A stretch of 64,000 bases of DNA. Source: Maribacter aquivivus (GTDB lineage Bacteria > Bacteroidota > Bacteroidia > Flavobacteriales > Flavobacteriaceae). Numbering within the stretch: the first letter of the stretch is position 1; the number at the start of each line of letters is the position of its first letter. The notes below the pieces were generated by a model. The model was not told the origin of the DNA. It made no database searches and was given only the letters and a program-made list of their open reading frames with translations. Location of the stretch: positions 1,364,001-1,428,000 of the forward strand of contig NZ_FQZX01000001.1 of assembly GCF_900142175.1 (NCBI RefSeq). Direction: 5' to 3'. Made by a program: the position numbers and the translations under genes. Below are positions 1 through 10,300 of the stretch, piece after piece.

Positions 1-945
1 CATAACAAGTAACCCATCTTCAGCTTGGCAAGGATTTTCTTCCTTGCCAAGAAAATAATCAACTGTAGCTTGTATCATAGGTTCTTGAACGTGCTTTGGG
101 TTAGTGAATGATAATATTTGTTCTTCTTTGATGGTTTTTAAAATAAGCTCGCTTCCAAAAAAAGAAAACTCAATGCTTCCTTCACTGCCATAAATAATGC
201 ACTGATCTTTTTGGTTATTTTCTGCTACATTGAAATTCCAGATACCACGAAATTGAATTCCATTTTGAAATGAAATAATTCCATTAACAATCTCTTCTAC
301 GTTTGCATTTCTAGTTGTTGATTTAGTTAATCCGAGAACTTTATCTATTGGTCCAAAGAAATAAATCATTAAATCTATATGGTGTGGTGCTAAATCGTAA
401 AAGTATCCTCCACCCGATACTGCTGGTTGAATTCTCCAATTGTCTTTAACATTTGCAACAAATAGTTTCTTTTTAGATTGTAAAACTTGAAGATCAATAT
501 GTAGTATGACACCAATGCTATTTGCCTCTAATAGTTCTTTTACTTTTAAAAAAGCAGGTAGTTTACGACGATAGTGTGCCATGGTAAGCTTATTGGTACT
601 GTTTTTAAGTGCATTGCATATTTGTTTGGCTTCATCAGCGTTTAAAGCCATTGGTTTCTCCAAGTATACATGTTTACCAGCTTTCAATGCTTGTAATGCA
701 TATTTTAAATGTGATGATGGAGGCGTGGCAATATATACTGCATTTATATTTTTATTATTAAGAATATCATTGGGATTAGAAGTCCAATGTTGAATATTAT
801 GCCGTTTTGCAAAATCTTTAGCTTTTTCTTCATTTCGACGCATAACGGATAGTAAATTAGAATTAGCCACTCTTTGAAAAGCGGGTCCGCTCTTTACTTC
901 GGCTACATCTCCACAACCAATTATTCCCCAATTAATCTCTTCCAT
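1..945 (-). CDS. Gfo/Idh/MocA-family NAD(P)-dependent oxidoreductase, C-terminus cut by the window edge
   Basis: Translating the minus strand from the ATG at 945-943 gives an open frame of 315 codons running off the left edge. The N-terminus WGIIGCGDVAEV is a Rossmann dinucleotide-binding loop (GxGxxA type). YLEKPMAL carries the Glu-Lys-Pro motif of the family, whose Lys is catalytic. GGGYFYDLAPHHIDLM has the conserved Asp/His pair of the substrate domain. The family oxidises or reduces sugars, inositols and related polyols with NAD(P); the substrate cannot be read here. No upstream in-frame ATG extends the Rossmann start. It lies tail-out from the EPS locus and may be ordinary sugar metabolism. 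The missing C-terminus is only a window effect. Confidence 0.88.
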   Translation of the reverse strand, partial: MEEINWGIIGCGDVAEVKSGPAFQRVANSNLLSVMRRNEEKAKDFAKRHNIQHWTSNPNDILNNKNINAVYIATPPSSHLKYALQALKAGKHVYLEKPMALNADEAKQICNALKNSTNKLTMAHYRRKLPAFLKVKELLEANSIGVILHIDLQVLQSKKKLFVANVKDNWRIQPAVSGGGYFYDLAPHHIDLMIYFFGPIDKVLGLTKSTTRNANVEEIVNGIISFQNGIQFRGIWNFNVAENNQKDQCIIYGSEGSIEFSFFGSELILKTIKEEQILSFTNPKHVQEPMIQATVDYFLGKEENPCQAEDGLLVM

Positions 946-1084
946 CTTTTTGTCCTTAAAATTCTTAAAATCTATCTGCTCTTTATCTTTTTAAAATTAC
1001 AAATTACCGGCGATTTATCTTTTTTACGAATAGAATTCTCATAAATGAATTGGTTAATTTATTTTTGACCAAAATTAGAAATAC

Positions 1085-1954
1085 ATGGCTTCAGGTTTTT
1101 TTGCAATTTTAGATGATGTAGCGGCACTTTTAGATGATGTTGCTGCAATGAGTAAAATAGCCACTAAGAAGACAGCTGGTATTCTAGGTGACGATTTAGC
1201 CGTAAATGCTGAAAAAGCATCAGGGTTTGTTTCTCAGCGCGAATTACCGGTATTATGGGCGATTACCAAAGGTTCGTTGCTCAATAAAATTATAATTCTA
1301 CCCATAGCCTTTTTATTAAGTGCTTTTTTACCCTGGGCGGTAACCGTAGTTTTAGTACTTGGCGGAATTTACCTTGCTTTTGAAGGTGCTGAAAAAATCC
1401 ATGAATTCTTTGTGCCTCATGAACATGACCATATAGCTGCTGAAGCAAAGCCAATGACTAAAGAAGAGATTCTGGAACTAGAAAAAACCAAAGTAAAATC
1501 TGCCATAGTAACCGATTTTATTCTATCCATTGAAATAGTAATTATTGCTCTAGGTGCGGTGATAAAAGAGCCTTTAGTTACACAAATTGCAGTAGTATCT
1601 GTTGTTGCACTGTTAGCTACTGTAGGTGTTTACGGCATAGTAGCACTAATTGTACGCATGGATGAGTTTGGTACACGATTAATTAACCTGAACGAAGAAG
1701 AGAATAGTATCTCTGATAAAATAGGTAGGTTCTTTGTTAATGCACTACCTAAAGTAATTAAGGCTTTGTCGGTTATAGGAACTATAGCTTTACTATTAGT
1801 TTCGGGCGGAATATTTGTCCATAATATTGATTTCTTTCATCATTTTCTTCCGAATGTACCTAGTATGCTAGTAGAGTTTGTGGTGGGGCTAATTGTAGGT
1901 TTTGTAGCACTGATACTCTTCAATGGCGTTAAGATGCTATTTAAAAAGAAATAA
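1085..1954 (+). CDS. DUF808 family inner-membrane protein (YedI-like)
   Basis: The 289-aa protein opens with MASGFFAILDDVAALLDDVA, the characteristic start of the DUF808/YedI family. Several hydrophobic stretches follow (about residues 67-100, 140-162, 168-190, 235-255 and 265-285), separated by a charged loop containing HEHDH and a conserved FEGAEKIHEF segment. The molecular function of DUF808 proteins is unknown; they are predicted multi-pass inner-membrane proteins. The stop codon at 1952-1954 directly abuts the stop of the convergent sugar-phosphate transferase at 1955, with no intergenic base. That leaves no room for a conventional terminator between the two. It is probably a housekeeping neighbour, not part of the EPS pathway. 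Confidence 0.85.
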   Translation: MASGFFAILDDVAALLDDVAAMSKIATKKTAGILGDDLAVNAEKASGFVSQRELPVLWAITKGSLLNKIIILPIAFLLSAFLPWAVTVVLVLGGIYLAFEGAEKIHEFFVPHEHDHIAAEAKPMTKEEILELEKTKVKSAIVTDFILSIEIVIIALGAVIKEPLVTQIAVVSVVALLATVGVYGIVALIVRMDEFGTRLINLNEEENSISDKIGRFFVNALPKVIKALSVIGTIALLLVSGGIFVHNIDFFHHFLPNVPSMLVEFVVGLIVGFVALILFNGVKMLFKKK

Positions 1955-3301
1955 TTAATAGGCTTTGGCTTCCCCTTTAATAGCATTGTAAATTGTTAAG
2001 AATACAATTTTGGCATCTAAGGCAAGTGACCATTTTTCCATATAAAAAATATCATACCGTACCCTATTAATAATATCGGAACGATCAAGAATCTCTCCTC
2101 TACAGCCTTGAATTTGTGCTAAGCCTGTAATGCCTGGTTTTATAAAGTGTCTTACTAAATATCTATCTACAGAGTTTTCATACTCTTGGGTATGTACCAC
2201 CATATGTGGTCTAGGACCAACAACACTCATGTCGCCCATTAGTACATTAAAAAATTGAGGTAATTCGTCTATGCTTGTTTTCCTTAAGATTTTACCCAAT
2301 TTAGTAACTCTGACATCATTTTTAGTAGCCATTTGTGTATCACTAGTAGTACTCTTGGCCATGGATCTAAATTTGTAGCACCAAAATACATCTCTATTGA
2401 CCCCGTGGCGCTGCTGTTTAAAAAACAAAGGACCTTTAGAATCAATCTTCATTAATATATATACTAGCGGCGTTAACCATGACAATACAAACAGTATAGC
2501 AAAGCTTGATATTAGAATATCAAAAATACGTTTGATCATGTTGGAATAATCTAAATCTAACGGTGATGCCCTTAAGTTTAAAATTGGAACAGCACCATAT
2601 AATTCTATTGACATAGCGCTAGAGAATAATTCTTTATTATCTGGAATGATCTTTATCCTTTTAAGACTATTATCGGCAATTTTCATTACATACTGTATTT
2701 CTGCTTTAGATAGTTTAGAAGCCATACAGTACACTTCTTCAACATTATTTTCAAAAATATAATTGAAAGAACTTTCAATATCTCCTAAACAAGTAGGGTG
2801 ATCTGATTTTACATTATCAAAATAGCCCATATACCGATAGCCGTATTCTGGATTATCGAAAATACGTCTTAATTTTTGTAGGTTCTTGTCTTTTCCGATG
2901 ACAACAACTCTAGTGCTATTAAACCCTTTGGTTCTATATAATTTTTTAGCCCAATAGAATAATACCCTGAACAACGTTAATAGAAAACAAATTTGCACAT
3001 ACACCAATGATAAATAAATAGGTGTATACGAATTCATGCCTAAGAACACAAAAGAGGTAAAATAGACCAAGCCATAGATGACAAATAGTACAACGAAAGT
3101 TTTAAAATTGGTCATAAAACCATCTCTTCTAGCCGTTGGGTAGAAGTTTAAGCTATACGTGGTAATTAGCCATGTAAGATTGTAATAAAGTATGCTAGAG
3201 CCATTAAAATAGGTATCTGGTATGTATGCGTATAGTGTTAAGTTAATTAACAGTATATGCACCACAAATGATAATGGTATAATAAAATTCGATTTCTTCA
3301 T
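1955..3301 (-). CDS. polyprenyl-phosphate sugar-1-phosphate transferase (WbaP/WcaJ-type PST), left copy
   Basis: This enzyme starts EPS repeat-unit synthesis by moving a sugar-1-phosphate from a nucleotide sugar to undecaprenyl phosphate in the inner membrane. The 448-aa chain has about four or five N-terminal membrane helices (residues 8-120) and a CoA-binding-like Rossmann domain (about 125-220). A membrane-associated helix (about 255-282) is followed by the bacterial sugar-transferase domain with CYKFRSM, SIDELPQFFNVLMGDMSVVGPRPH and RHFIKPGITGLAQ. It is last in a minus-strand group gmd-fcl-PST. A paralogue of nearly the same length with the same YNAIKGE.KAY C-terminus sits at 58917-60266. 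The sugar (glucose, galactose or other) is not readable from the sequence. Confidence 0.92.
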   Translation of the reverse strand: MKKSNFIIPLSFVVHILLINLTLYAYIPDTYFNGSSILYYNLTWLITTYSLNFYPTARRDGFMTNFKTFVVLFVIYGLVYFTSFVFLGMNSYTPIYLSLVYVQICFLLTLFRVLFYWAKKLYRTKGFNSTRVVVIGKDKNLQKLRRIFDNPEYGYRYMGYFDNVKSDHPTCLGDIESSFNYIFENNVEEVYCMASKLSKAEIQYVMKIADNSLKRIKIIPDNKELFSSAMSIELYGAVPILNLRASPLDLDYSNMIKRIFDILISSFAILFVLSWLTPLVYILMKIDSKGPLFFKQQRHGVNRDVFWCYKFRSMAKSTTSDTQMATKNDVRVTKLGKILRKTSIDELPQFFNVLMGDMSVVGPRPHMVVHTQEYENSVDRYLVRHFIKPGITGLAQIQGCRGEILDRSDIINRVRYDIFYMEKWSLALDAKIVFLTIYNAIKGEAKAY

Positions 3302-3424
3302 TTAAGCTTTTAGTAATGGTTGGTTAAAGAGCTAATGATAGGTTATTAATGTTGACCGATAGCTTTACAGCTGCCGGTCAACGTTAAATCTGAGTTCGAT
3401 AGAAATCTGTAGGTAAATAAACAA

Positions 3425-4516
3425 TTAATTCTTAGCGGTATACCAAGAATATACTTGTTCTATTCCTTGTGATAATGAAACGGTGTGCTTCCATCCAAGG
3501 TCATGTAATTTTGAGGGGTCTGTTAGTTTTTTTAATGTACCATCTGGTTTTTCGGTATTAAAATACAGTTCACCTTTAAAATTGATTTTCTGCTGTATTA
3601 GTTCAGCTAAATCTTTTATGGTAATATCTACACCAGTACCTATGTTGATGTGCGTATTACGAACTTCTTTGGTGTCTTGTGAATAACAGTCTTTGAAATC
3701 TCGCTGCTCCATTAAGAAAACACATGCATCTGCCATGTCTTCGCTCCATAGAAACTCTCGCATTGGTTTACCTGAACCCCATATTTCTAAGTAAATAGTG
3801 TCATTTTTTCGTTTAATACCATACTTATCTAAAACAGCAAGTATGTCATTTTCAGATGAATTTCCATTCACACCTTCAATAGGCAATGCATTTAAATCTT
3901 TAGCAATTGTATTCCAATCATTATTTTCTAGCGCCTTACCTAAGTGCATTTTTCTAATTAATGCCGGTAATACATGCGACTTTTCTAAATCGAAATTATC
4001 ATTAGGTCCGTACAAATTGGTGGGCATTACAGAAATAAAATTGGTGCCGTACTGTAAATTGTAACTTTCGCACATTTTTATACCTGCTATTTTAGCAATG
4101 GCATAGGGTTCGTTTGTATACTCTAGCGTATCTGTCAATAAATAGTCCTCTTTCATTGGTTGAGGACAATTTTTAGGATAAATACAGGTACTACCTAAAA
4201 AGAGTAATTTTTGCACTCCATGAATATGACTTTGATGTATGACATTATTTTGAATCATAAGATTCTCATAAATGAAATCTGCTCTATACGTGTTATTCGC
4301 AACTATACCACCAACTTTGGCAGCTGCAAGAATAACATAAGAGGGTTTTTCAACCTCAAAAAAGGTTGCGACATCTGTGGGGTTAGTCAAATCTAACTCT
4401 TTGTGAGTTCGGTAAACTAAATTAGTATACCCTCTACTCTCAAGATTCTTAACTATTGCACTACCCACAAGACCACGATGACCTGCGATATATATTTTAG
4501 CTTCTTTATTTAACAT
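3425..4516 (-). CDS. fcl: GDP-L-fucose synthase
   Basis: This is the bifunctional epimerase/reductase converting GDP-4-keto-6-deoxy-D-mannose to GDP-L-fucose. The short-chain dehydrogenase (SDR) glycine motif is GHRGLVGSAI near residue 12. GSTCIYP supplies the catalytic Ser region, and YAIAKIAG near residue 138 the Tyr-x-x-x-Lys pair. At 363 aa it is longer than enterobacterial Fcl (about 320 aa). The excess lies mainly in a segment around residues 195-240 before the MREFLWSEDMA motif, which I recall as common in Bacteroidota versions. It lies 47 bp downstream of gmd and 123 bp upstream of the PST gene on the same strand, so a co-transcribed group is likely. No second fcl is present in the window although gmd is duplicated. 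Confidence 0.95.
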   Translation of the reverse strand: MLNKEAKIYIAGHRGLVGSAIVKNLESRGYTNLVYRTHKELDLTNPTDVATFFEVEKPSYVILAAAKVGGIVANNTYRADFIYENLMIQNNVIHQSHIHGVQKLLFLGSTCIYPKNCPQPMKEDYLLTDTLEYTNEPYAIAKIAGIKMCESYNLQYGTNFISVMPTNLYGPNDNFDLEKSHVLPALIRKMHLGKALENNDWNTIAKDLNALPIEGVNGNSSENDILAVLDKYGIKRKNDTIYLEIWGSGKPMREFLWSEDMADACVFLMEQRDFKDCYSQDTKEVRNTHINIGTGVDITIKDLAELIQQKINFKGELYFNTEKPDGTLKKLTDPSKLHDLGWKHTVSLSQGIEQVYSWYTAKN

Positions 4517-4563
4517 TTGGCACTATTTACCTACTATTAGAAGAATTGATAGTTTATAATTAT

Positions 4564-5676
4564 TTATTCAAAATAATTATACGTTACATAACCACCTTTT
4601 TTCAAATATTGATCTTTTTGCATCAATTTTAAATCATGTGTCATCATGTCTTTTACCAAACCTTGTAAGTCATATTCAGGAATCCAGCCTAATTTAGTAT
4701 TTGCTTTTGTCGCATCACCAATTAATAGTTCAACCTCTGTTGGTCTAAAATATTTAGGATCAACCGCAAGAACTTCTTTACCGATTTCTACTTGAATATC
4801 CGGATTAGAACATGATTTAATATATCCTTTCTCTTCAACACCTTCTCCTTTAAATTCTAGTTCAATACCCATTTCTGCAAATGCCATTCTTACGAATTCA
4901 CGAACAGGAGTAGTTTTGCCAGTTGCAATAACCCAGTCTTCTGCCTCTTCAGCTTGAAGAATCATCCACATCATGCGCACATAATCTTTAGCATGACCCC
5001 AATCTCTTTGCGCATCTAAGTTACCTAGGTAAATTTTGTCTTGTAAGCCTAAACCAATTCTTGCAGCTGCTCTTGTTATTTTTCTAGTCACAAAAGTTTC
5101 TCCTCTAATTGGCGATTCATGGTTGAAAAGAATACCATTGCAAGCAAACATATTGTAAGCTTCTCTATAGTTTACAGTAATCCAAAATGCATACATTTTT
5201 GCAACTGCATACGGGCTACGTGGGTAAAAAGGAGTAGTCTCTGATTGTGGTACTTCTTGTACTTTTCCGTATAATTCTGAAGTGGATGCTTGGTAAATAC
5301 GTGTCTTTTTCTCAAGACCTAATAAACGTACGGCATCTAAAATTCTTAGTGTACCTAAACCATCTGCATTACCAGTATATTCTGGAACTTCAAATGAAAC
5401 CTGCACGTGGCTCATTGCCGCTAAGTTGTAAATCTCATCTGGTTGAATTTCTTGTATTAATCTAATAAGATTAGTACTGTCTGTCATATCACCATAGTGA
5501 AGTACAAAATTTCTATTCTCAATATGTGGGTCTTGATAAAGATGATCAATTCTGTCTGTATTAAACATAGACGCTCTTCTTTTTAGACCGTGTACTTGAT
5601 ATCCTTTTTTTAATAAAAATTCGCTTAAATAAGCGCCGTCTTGACCTGTGACTCCAGTGATTAATGCTACTTTCAT
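4564..5676 (-). CDS. gmd: GDP-mannose 4,6-dehydratase, left copy
   Basis: Gmd removes water from GDP-D-mannose to give GDP-4-keto-6-deoxy-D-mannose, the first step to GDP-L-fucose. The 370-aa protein begins [20 protein letters not shown] with the GxxGxxG NADP-binding loop. It carries STSELYG and the catalytic [11 protein letters not shown] (Tyr-x-x-x-Lys), plus [11 protein letters not shown] and the [16 protein letters not shown] segment typical of Gmd. It is the first gene of gmd-fcl-PST on the minus strand, with Fcl immediately downstream. A second copy at 60452-61564 is almost the same protein with many silent DNA differences, so the duplication is not very recent or the copies differ in source. 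An AT-rich hairpin lies about 40 bp upstream of the start. Confidence 0.97.
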   Translation of the reverse strand: MKVALITGVTGQDGAYLSEFLLKKGYQVHGLKRRASMFNTDRIDHLYQDPHIENRNFVLHYGDMTDSTNLIRLIQEIQPDEIYNLAAMSHVQVSFEVPEYTGNADGLGTLRILDAVRLLGLEKKTRIYQASTSELYGKVQEVPQSETTPFYPRSPYAVAKMYAFWITVNYREAYNMFACNGILFNHESPIRGETFVTRKITRAAARIGLGLQDKIYLGNLDAQRDWGHAKDYVRMMWMILQAEEAEDWVIATGKTTPVREFVRMAFAEMGIELEFKGEGVEEKGYIKSCSNPDIQVEIGKEVLAVDPKYFRPTEVELLIGDATKANTKLGWIPEYDLQGLVKDMMTHDLKLMQKDQYLKKGGYVTYNYFE

Positions 5677-6614
5677 ACTATTGTAAAATGGATTTATAAT
5701 GTTTTATTGTTTCTTAATTATCTAAAAGCTTTATTTAAAAGTTAGATAATTGTACTATTTAAAATATATTTGAATTAATGTTTCCGCCAAACAATCCACT
5801 ATAATAAGTATTTTGTTTTACTGATAAATAATTTAAAAGGTTTAAATAAGTATAGGGAATCATTTTGTAAAGTTATTATAACTAGTTTTTAAAAGTATAA
5901 TTATGTTTTACCACAACCTAGATTATAATAATTTAAGTCTTTAGAAGTCAGTATAGATATTAATAGCAGTACTAACTGTGGTTAATGGTTGTGAGGCAAA
6001 TTTAGAATATTATTTGAGTATTATCGCTCAAAAAAATCAAACCTTAGGCCAACTATTGATATATTCGATAAACTGTGTTTTCAATGCACTATATAATGGT
6101 AATGTGCGATGAATGTGATGAAATCTTAATAAGTGTGGGATTTCTTTTTTGATGATTCATTAAATTATTCGTTGTTATTTTTAATAATCAGAAGTCTTTT
6201 AAAGTCATCGATTGTAGTTGTGCAAAGATGATATGTAATTGTATTGTAACCTTTGTCCTACTTGACTTTGTGGTAATTGTTATATTTTACTTTGTGACTA
6301 AGTCAGTGGAGTATTGATGTTAAAATTAATTAACGTTATACAAGTAGAAATGTAGTTGCAGCTTGCTTATTACAGTGCTTGTTTCAATAGGATTAAACTT
6401 ACCTAAAGGACCATTCTATAATTAGCAATTTGTATTAAATTTTGTTAAATTTTAGTAAAATTCATACAAAAGCGGTGCAGTTATTAATATTTAGCTTAAG
6501 TTTATTTCATCAAAATTTAACAGATATCTCTAATGTATTAGAAATAGATTTGAATTTTGATTTGAAATTTTTATTGTTTTTCCCCGTTATTTTATCAACT
6601 TAAACCACCATACG
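5677..6614. other. 938-bp intergenic region between divergent gmd and a small basic protein gene
   Basis: No protein-coding frame or structural RNA is recognisable. The region is very AT-rich and lies between two divergent transcription units, so it should hold promoters for both. A 10-bp inverted repeat sits next to gmd (see 5716-5751). Around 6263-6290 there is TTTG followed about 16 bases later by TTACTTTG. This is one mismatch from the Bacteroidota -7 consensus TAnnTTTG and could drive the rightward gene, but it is weak. A sizeable 5' leader is possible for the small gene. Confidence 0.4.
5716..5751 (-). promoter_or_regulatory. AT-rich inverted repeat in the leader of gmd
   Basis: AATTATCTAA at 5716-5725 is mirrored exactly by TTAGATAATT at 5742-5751. 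An inner CTT/AAG can add three pairs with a small bulge. It ends about 40 bp upstream of the gmd ATG on the minus strand, so it would form in the gmd leader mRNA or act as a palindromic protein site. Its AT content makes chance a real possibility. Confidence 0.3.
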
Positions 6615-6866
6615 ATGATATCTAACATTTTAAACGGGAAACTAACATCTTCTTATCAGAAGAAAAAGTTAGTTTCTCTTGAAGATTGCTACATGCACCT
6701 TAAGCCTTATTTTAGGTTAAAGAAAAGTGCGAAGAGTAACGAAACCGATAATGTATTGGTTCGTAAAAAATCAAAGAGTGCAAAAGTTAAAAATGCATTC
6801 AATTCCATTGAGCAAAATCAAATTTTGTACGCCAAAATTATGACCGAAAGGTTGTTGAAAGTTTAG
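6615..6866 (+). CDS. small basic protein sharing a C-terminal motif with the protein at 62785
   Basis: An 83-aa, lysine-rich, soluble protein with no recognised domain. Its C-terminal part, SIEQNQILYAKIMTERLLKV, closely matches the end of the 89-aa protein at 62785-63054 (EENQILYAKIMQER). The N-termini are also alike (MI-N, a serine pair, then KKK). The match at both ends, with similar length and the same position divergent from an EPS head, supports a real gene. A strong hairpin 80 bp after the stop fits a terminator. The high Lys content and predicted helical tail would fit a nucleic-acid- or protein-binding regulator, but that is a guess. I do not recognise the family. Confidence 0.7.
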   Translation: MISNILNGKLTSSYQKKKLVSLEDCYMHLKPYFRLKKSAKSNETDNVLVRKKSKSAKVKNAFNSIEQNQILYAKIMTERLLKV

Positions 6867-7355
6867 GCAATTAGAAAATGAGAATGTTTTCTTTATGAAA
6901 GTGTTTTCTATTTTAAACAAAAAGTGCTCAATTGGTATTTAATATAAAGTGTAATAATGAATTTTAGTAATTCATTATTACACTTTTTGCGTTTTATATT
7001 AAACGTTATAGCTTACCTAGCTCTCAATTTTTAGCGGACTTATTAAGCTCAAATGCTTCCATAATATTTATGTTTTTTCTTCTCTTTCAAACGCACATCT
7101 AGTATTCACTACACATCAGCGAAACTAAATATCTATTCTATAGATTTATAATATATTTATCGCACAATGTTATAATTGTAAATTTTAATCGCTGCCATGA
7201 TAATGTTCGTTTAATAAGTTAGAGACCTTTTGTTTATTTTTAATGAAGTAGTAAATACCTGATTAAAATGACTAAAGAAACTTTAAGTTATAAGACCTTT
7301 GTGGCTGTTGGTTCCCCTAAATTTTGAATTGCAATAACCTATTTATTAAAGAATC
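6867..7355. other. 489-bp intergenic region before the first NRPS gene
   Basis: It contains the terminator-like hairpin of the upstream small gene at its left end. No coding frame is evident in the rest. The NRPS frame is closed by an in-frame TAA at 7347-7349, so the promoter and leader of the NRPS gene must lie here. I find no good TTTG/TAnnTTTG pair; the nearest is GACCTTTG near 7300. Confidence 0.4.
6946..6986 (+). terminator. 18-bp perfect hairpin, probable terminator of the small gene at 6615
   Basis: The arm at 6946-6963 is the exact reverse complement of 6969-6986, with a five-base loop (TTAGT). The right arm ends in a T-rich run. Flanking TTTAATAT and ATATTAAA can pair outside an asymmetric bulge. 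It starts 80 bp past the stop of the small gene. Because the stem is AT-rich and symmetrical it could also act on minus-strand transcripts. Confidence 0.6.
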
Positions 7356-10300
7356 TTGGAAGTACTGACACATTTTAATCCTTTTGAAGGCCCAGAGATA
7401 AAACATATTCTGCACACTACAGATGCGCAAGAAGAGATTTGGTATTCTTGTTATTTTGGTGGTGACGATGCGAATAAAGCATATAACCTTTCATTGATCA
7501 TTGAATTTGAAGGTAATTTAGATATTACCGCATTACAATGGTCTGTTGACATGCTTATTAGTAGGCATGAAGCTTTACGTTCTGTATTTAGTCCTGATGG
7601 AAAATTTATTAATGTATTTGCGGCTATCATCGCAAACATAGATTTACAAGACTATGCTGGTCTATCTTCTCAGGAAAAAGATGCTGCAATAAAAAGCTAT
7701 ACCAAGAACGATACTGGTAAGGTCTTTGATCTTACCAAAGAACCATTAATACGATTTGCGGTTCTTAGAACTGAAGCTGACAAATTTCAGTTTATAATGA
7801 CCACGCATCATATTGTTTGTGATGGTTGGTCCTTAGGTATTATCATGCAAGAATTAGGAGCCTTGTATTCTGCAAAGGTCAAAAATGTTTCTCATAATCT
7901 TCCTGATTCGGTGCCGTATACTGAGTATGTGGCGCATCAAAATGAAATAAAAATAAGTCCGGAATTCAATCAAACGGAACAGTACTGGTTGAATGTCTTT
8001 CAAAACGATATACCGAAAACTAATCTTCCTACAGATTTTAAACAGATAACCAAGAGAACCTATAACGGTGCACGAATTAATCAGTTATTAGATAAAAACG
8101 TAGTAAAAGGTATTAAACAAACTGGTATTAAGGGTAACTCTAGTTTGGTACTTACCTTAATGGCGGCTTTTGAAATATTACTGTATAAAATTACCAAACA
8201 AGAAGGTATTGTGCTGGGGTTGCCTGTTGCAGGGCAATCATCTATGGGCGCAAAGCATCTTGTAGGGCATTGTGTGAAGTTGTTACCGATGAAGAGTAAT
8301 CTAGACATTGACGACAGTTTTATAGACTATTTAAAGAAAAGAAAATCTGCCAATTTTGATGCTTTCGAGAATCAAGAATTGTCATTTGGTAGCTTATTAA
8401 AGAAGCTTAACATTCCTAGAACTCCAGGTAGAGTCCCATTAGTACCTGTAGTTTTTAATGTTGATATGGATTTGGACGATGGCGTTACTTTTGAAGGGCT
8501 TTCGTATAAATATCATAGTAATGAACGAGAATATGAAACCTTCGAATTATTCTTGAATGCCACAGGGTCGAAAGACAATATAGTTTTAGAATGGTCATAT
8601 AATACCAACTTATTTAAAGAAAGTACTATACATGCTATGGGCGAATCTTTCAATGCTATTTTAAATAAATTGATTGAACAGCCTAATGCTAAATTATCTG
8701 AAATACTAAACAGATCTAATGAAGATAGTATTGTAACGGGATTGTCATTAGACTATCCTAATACTACGCTTCATGAATTGTTATATAAGCAGGCTACAAG
8801 TACGCCAACAGCAATTGCATTAGAATTTAAAAACGAAAAGGTTACCTATGCAGAGTTGCAGCGAAAAATTAATAGTACTGCTGTGTACTTGTGGGAAAAA
8901 GGTATAAGACCAGGAGATACAGTTGCTATTTCATTGGAGAGATCACCTGAGTTAATTGCGACGCTATTTGCAATTCTTCAGTGTGGTGCTAGATATGTGC
9001 CTATAGATACCGGATACCCTGATAATCGTACCTTATTGATGATTTCAGATGCTGAATCGGCGTTCTTTATTTGCGATACATCTAAACAAGCGCTAGAACA
9101 TGGTGCTAAAACGATTTTCATTGAAGAATTAAGAATCAAAGCAAATGAAACTAGTGAAACCATTATTGATGTAAAAGTACCTTCTGATGCAGGAGCGTAC
9201 ATTATATATACTTCTGGATCTACAGGAAAGCCAAAAGGCGTGCAGGTAACACATAATAATGTTGTGAACCTGTTGTTTTCTATGGGTAATGAGCCAGGTA
9301 TTACACCAAATGATAAAATATTTGCTACCACAACAATCTCTTTTGATGCCATGGTTATGGAGATTTTCTTGCCATTGATTCATGGTGCCAGTGTGGTATT
9401 GGTCGATGAAGAAACACGAAAAGATGGTCACCTTTTATTACAAAAAGCAATAGAAGATAACATAACCGTTATATGGGGTACGCCAACGATATGGCAAATT
9501 TTACTGGATTCTGGTTGGAAAAAACCATTGCACATTAAGGCTCTTATTGGTGGCGAACCGGTTTCTAAAGCACTTTCATTAAAGTTGCTAGAAAAGGTTG
9601 ATGAAGTATGGAATATTTATGGTCCTACGGAAACCACCGTTTGCTGTATACTTACAAAAATTACAGATCAAGATGATCCTATTACCATAGGCAAGCCTAT
9701 TGCAAATACAGATATTTATATTCTAGATGCTAACGGTAAACCAGTGAGAACTGGGGAAGTTGGAGAAATAGTTATTGGTGGCGACGGAGTAACCAATGGA
9801 TATTTAGGACAGGAAGAACTTACCAACGAGCGTTTCGTTAACAATACGTTTCAAGCTGAAACGAGCACTAAAATGTACTTGTCTGGCGATTTGGGTAAAC
9901 TTTTGCCTAATGGTCAAATTGAATGTTTGGGTCGTAAAGATGGGCAGGTTAAAGTTCGCGGACATAGAATTGAACTTGGCGAAATTGAACATTCTTTAAA
10001 TAAATTGAAAGGAATTCAGTCTGCAGCCACTGATGTTAGAAATAATGCTTTAAAAGCATATGTTGTTTATGAAGGTACAAACGATGAATGGGATACTGAT
10101 GTTGCACTTTGGAAGAAGCAACTAGCATCTGAGTTACCCGTTTTTATGTTGCCCCATGAATATATTAAATTAGATGAATTACCAATTACCTTAAATGGTA
10201 AATTAGATAGAAAAAATCTGCCAGATGGTACGCATATAATTACTAATAAAGTAGAAAGCACGCAACCTTTTACCAAGGCGGAAAAATTAGTTTCTGAAGT

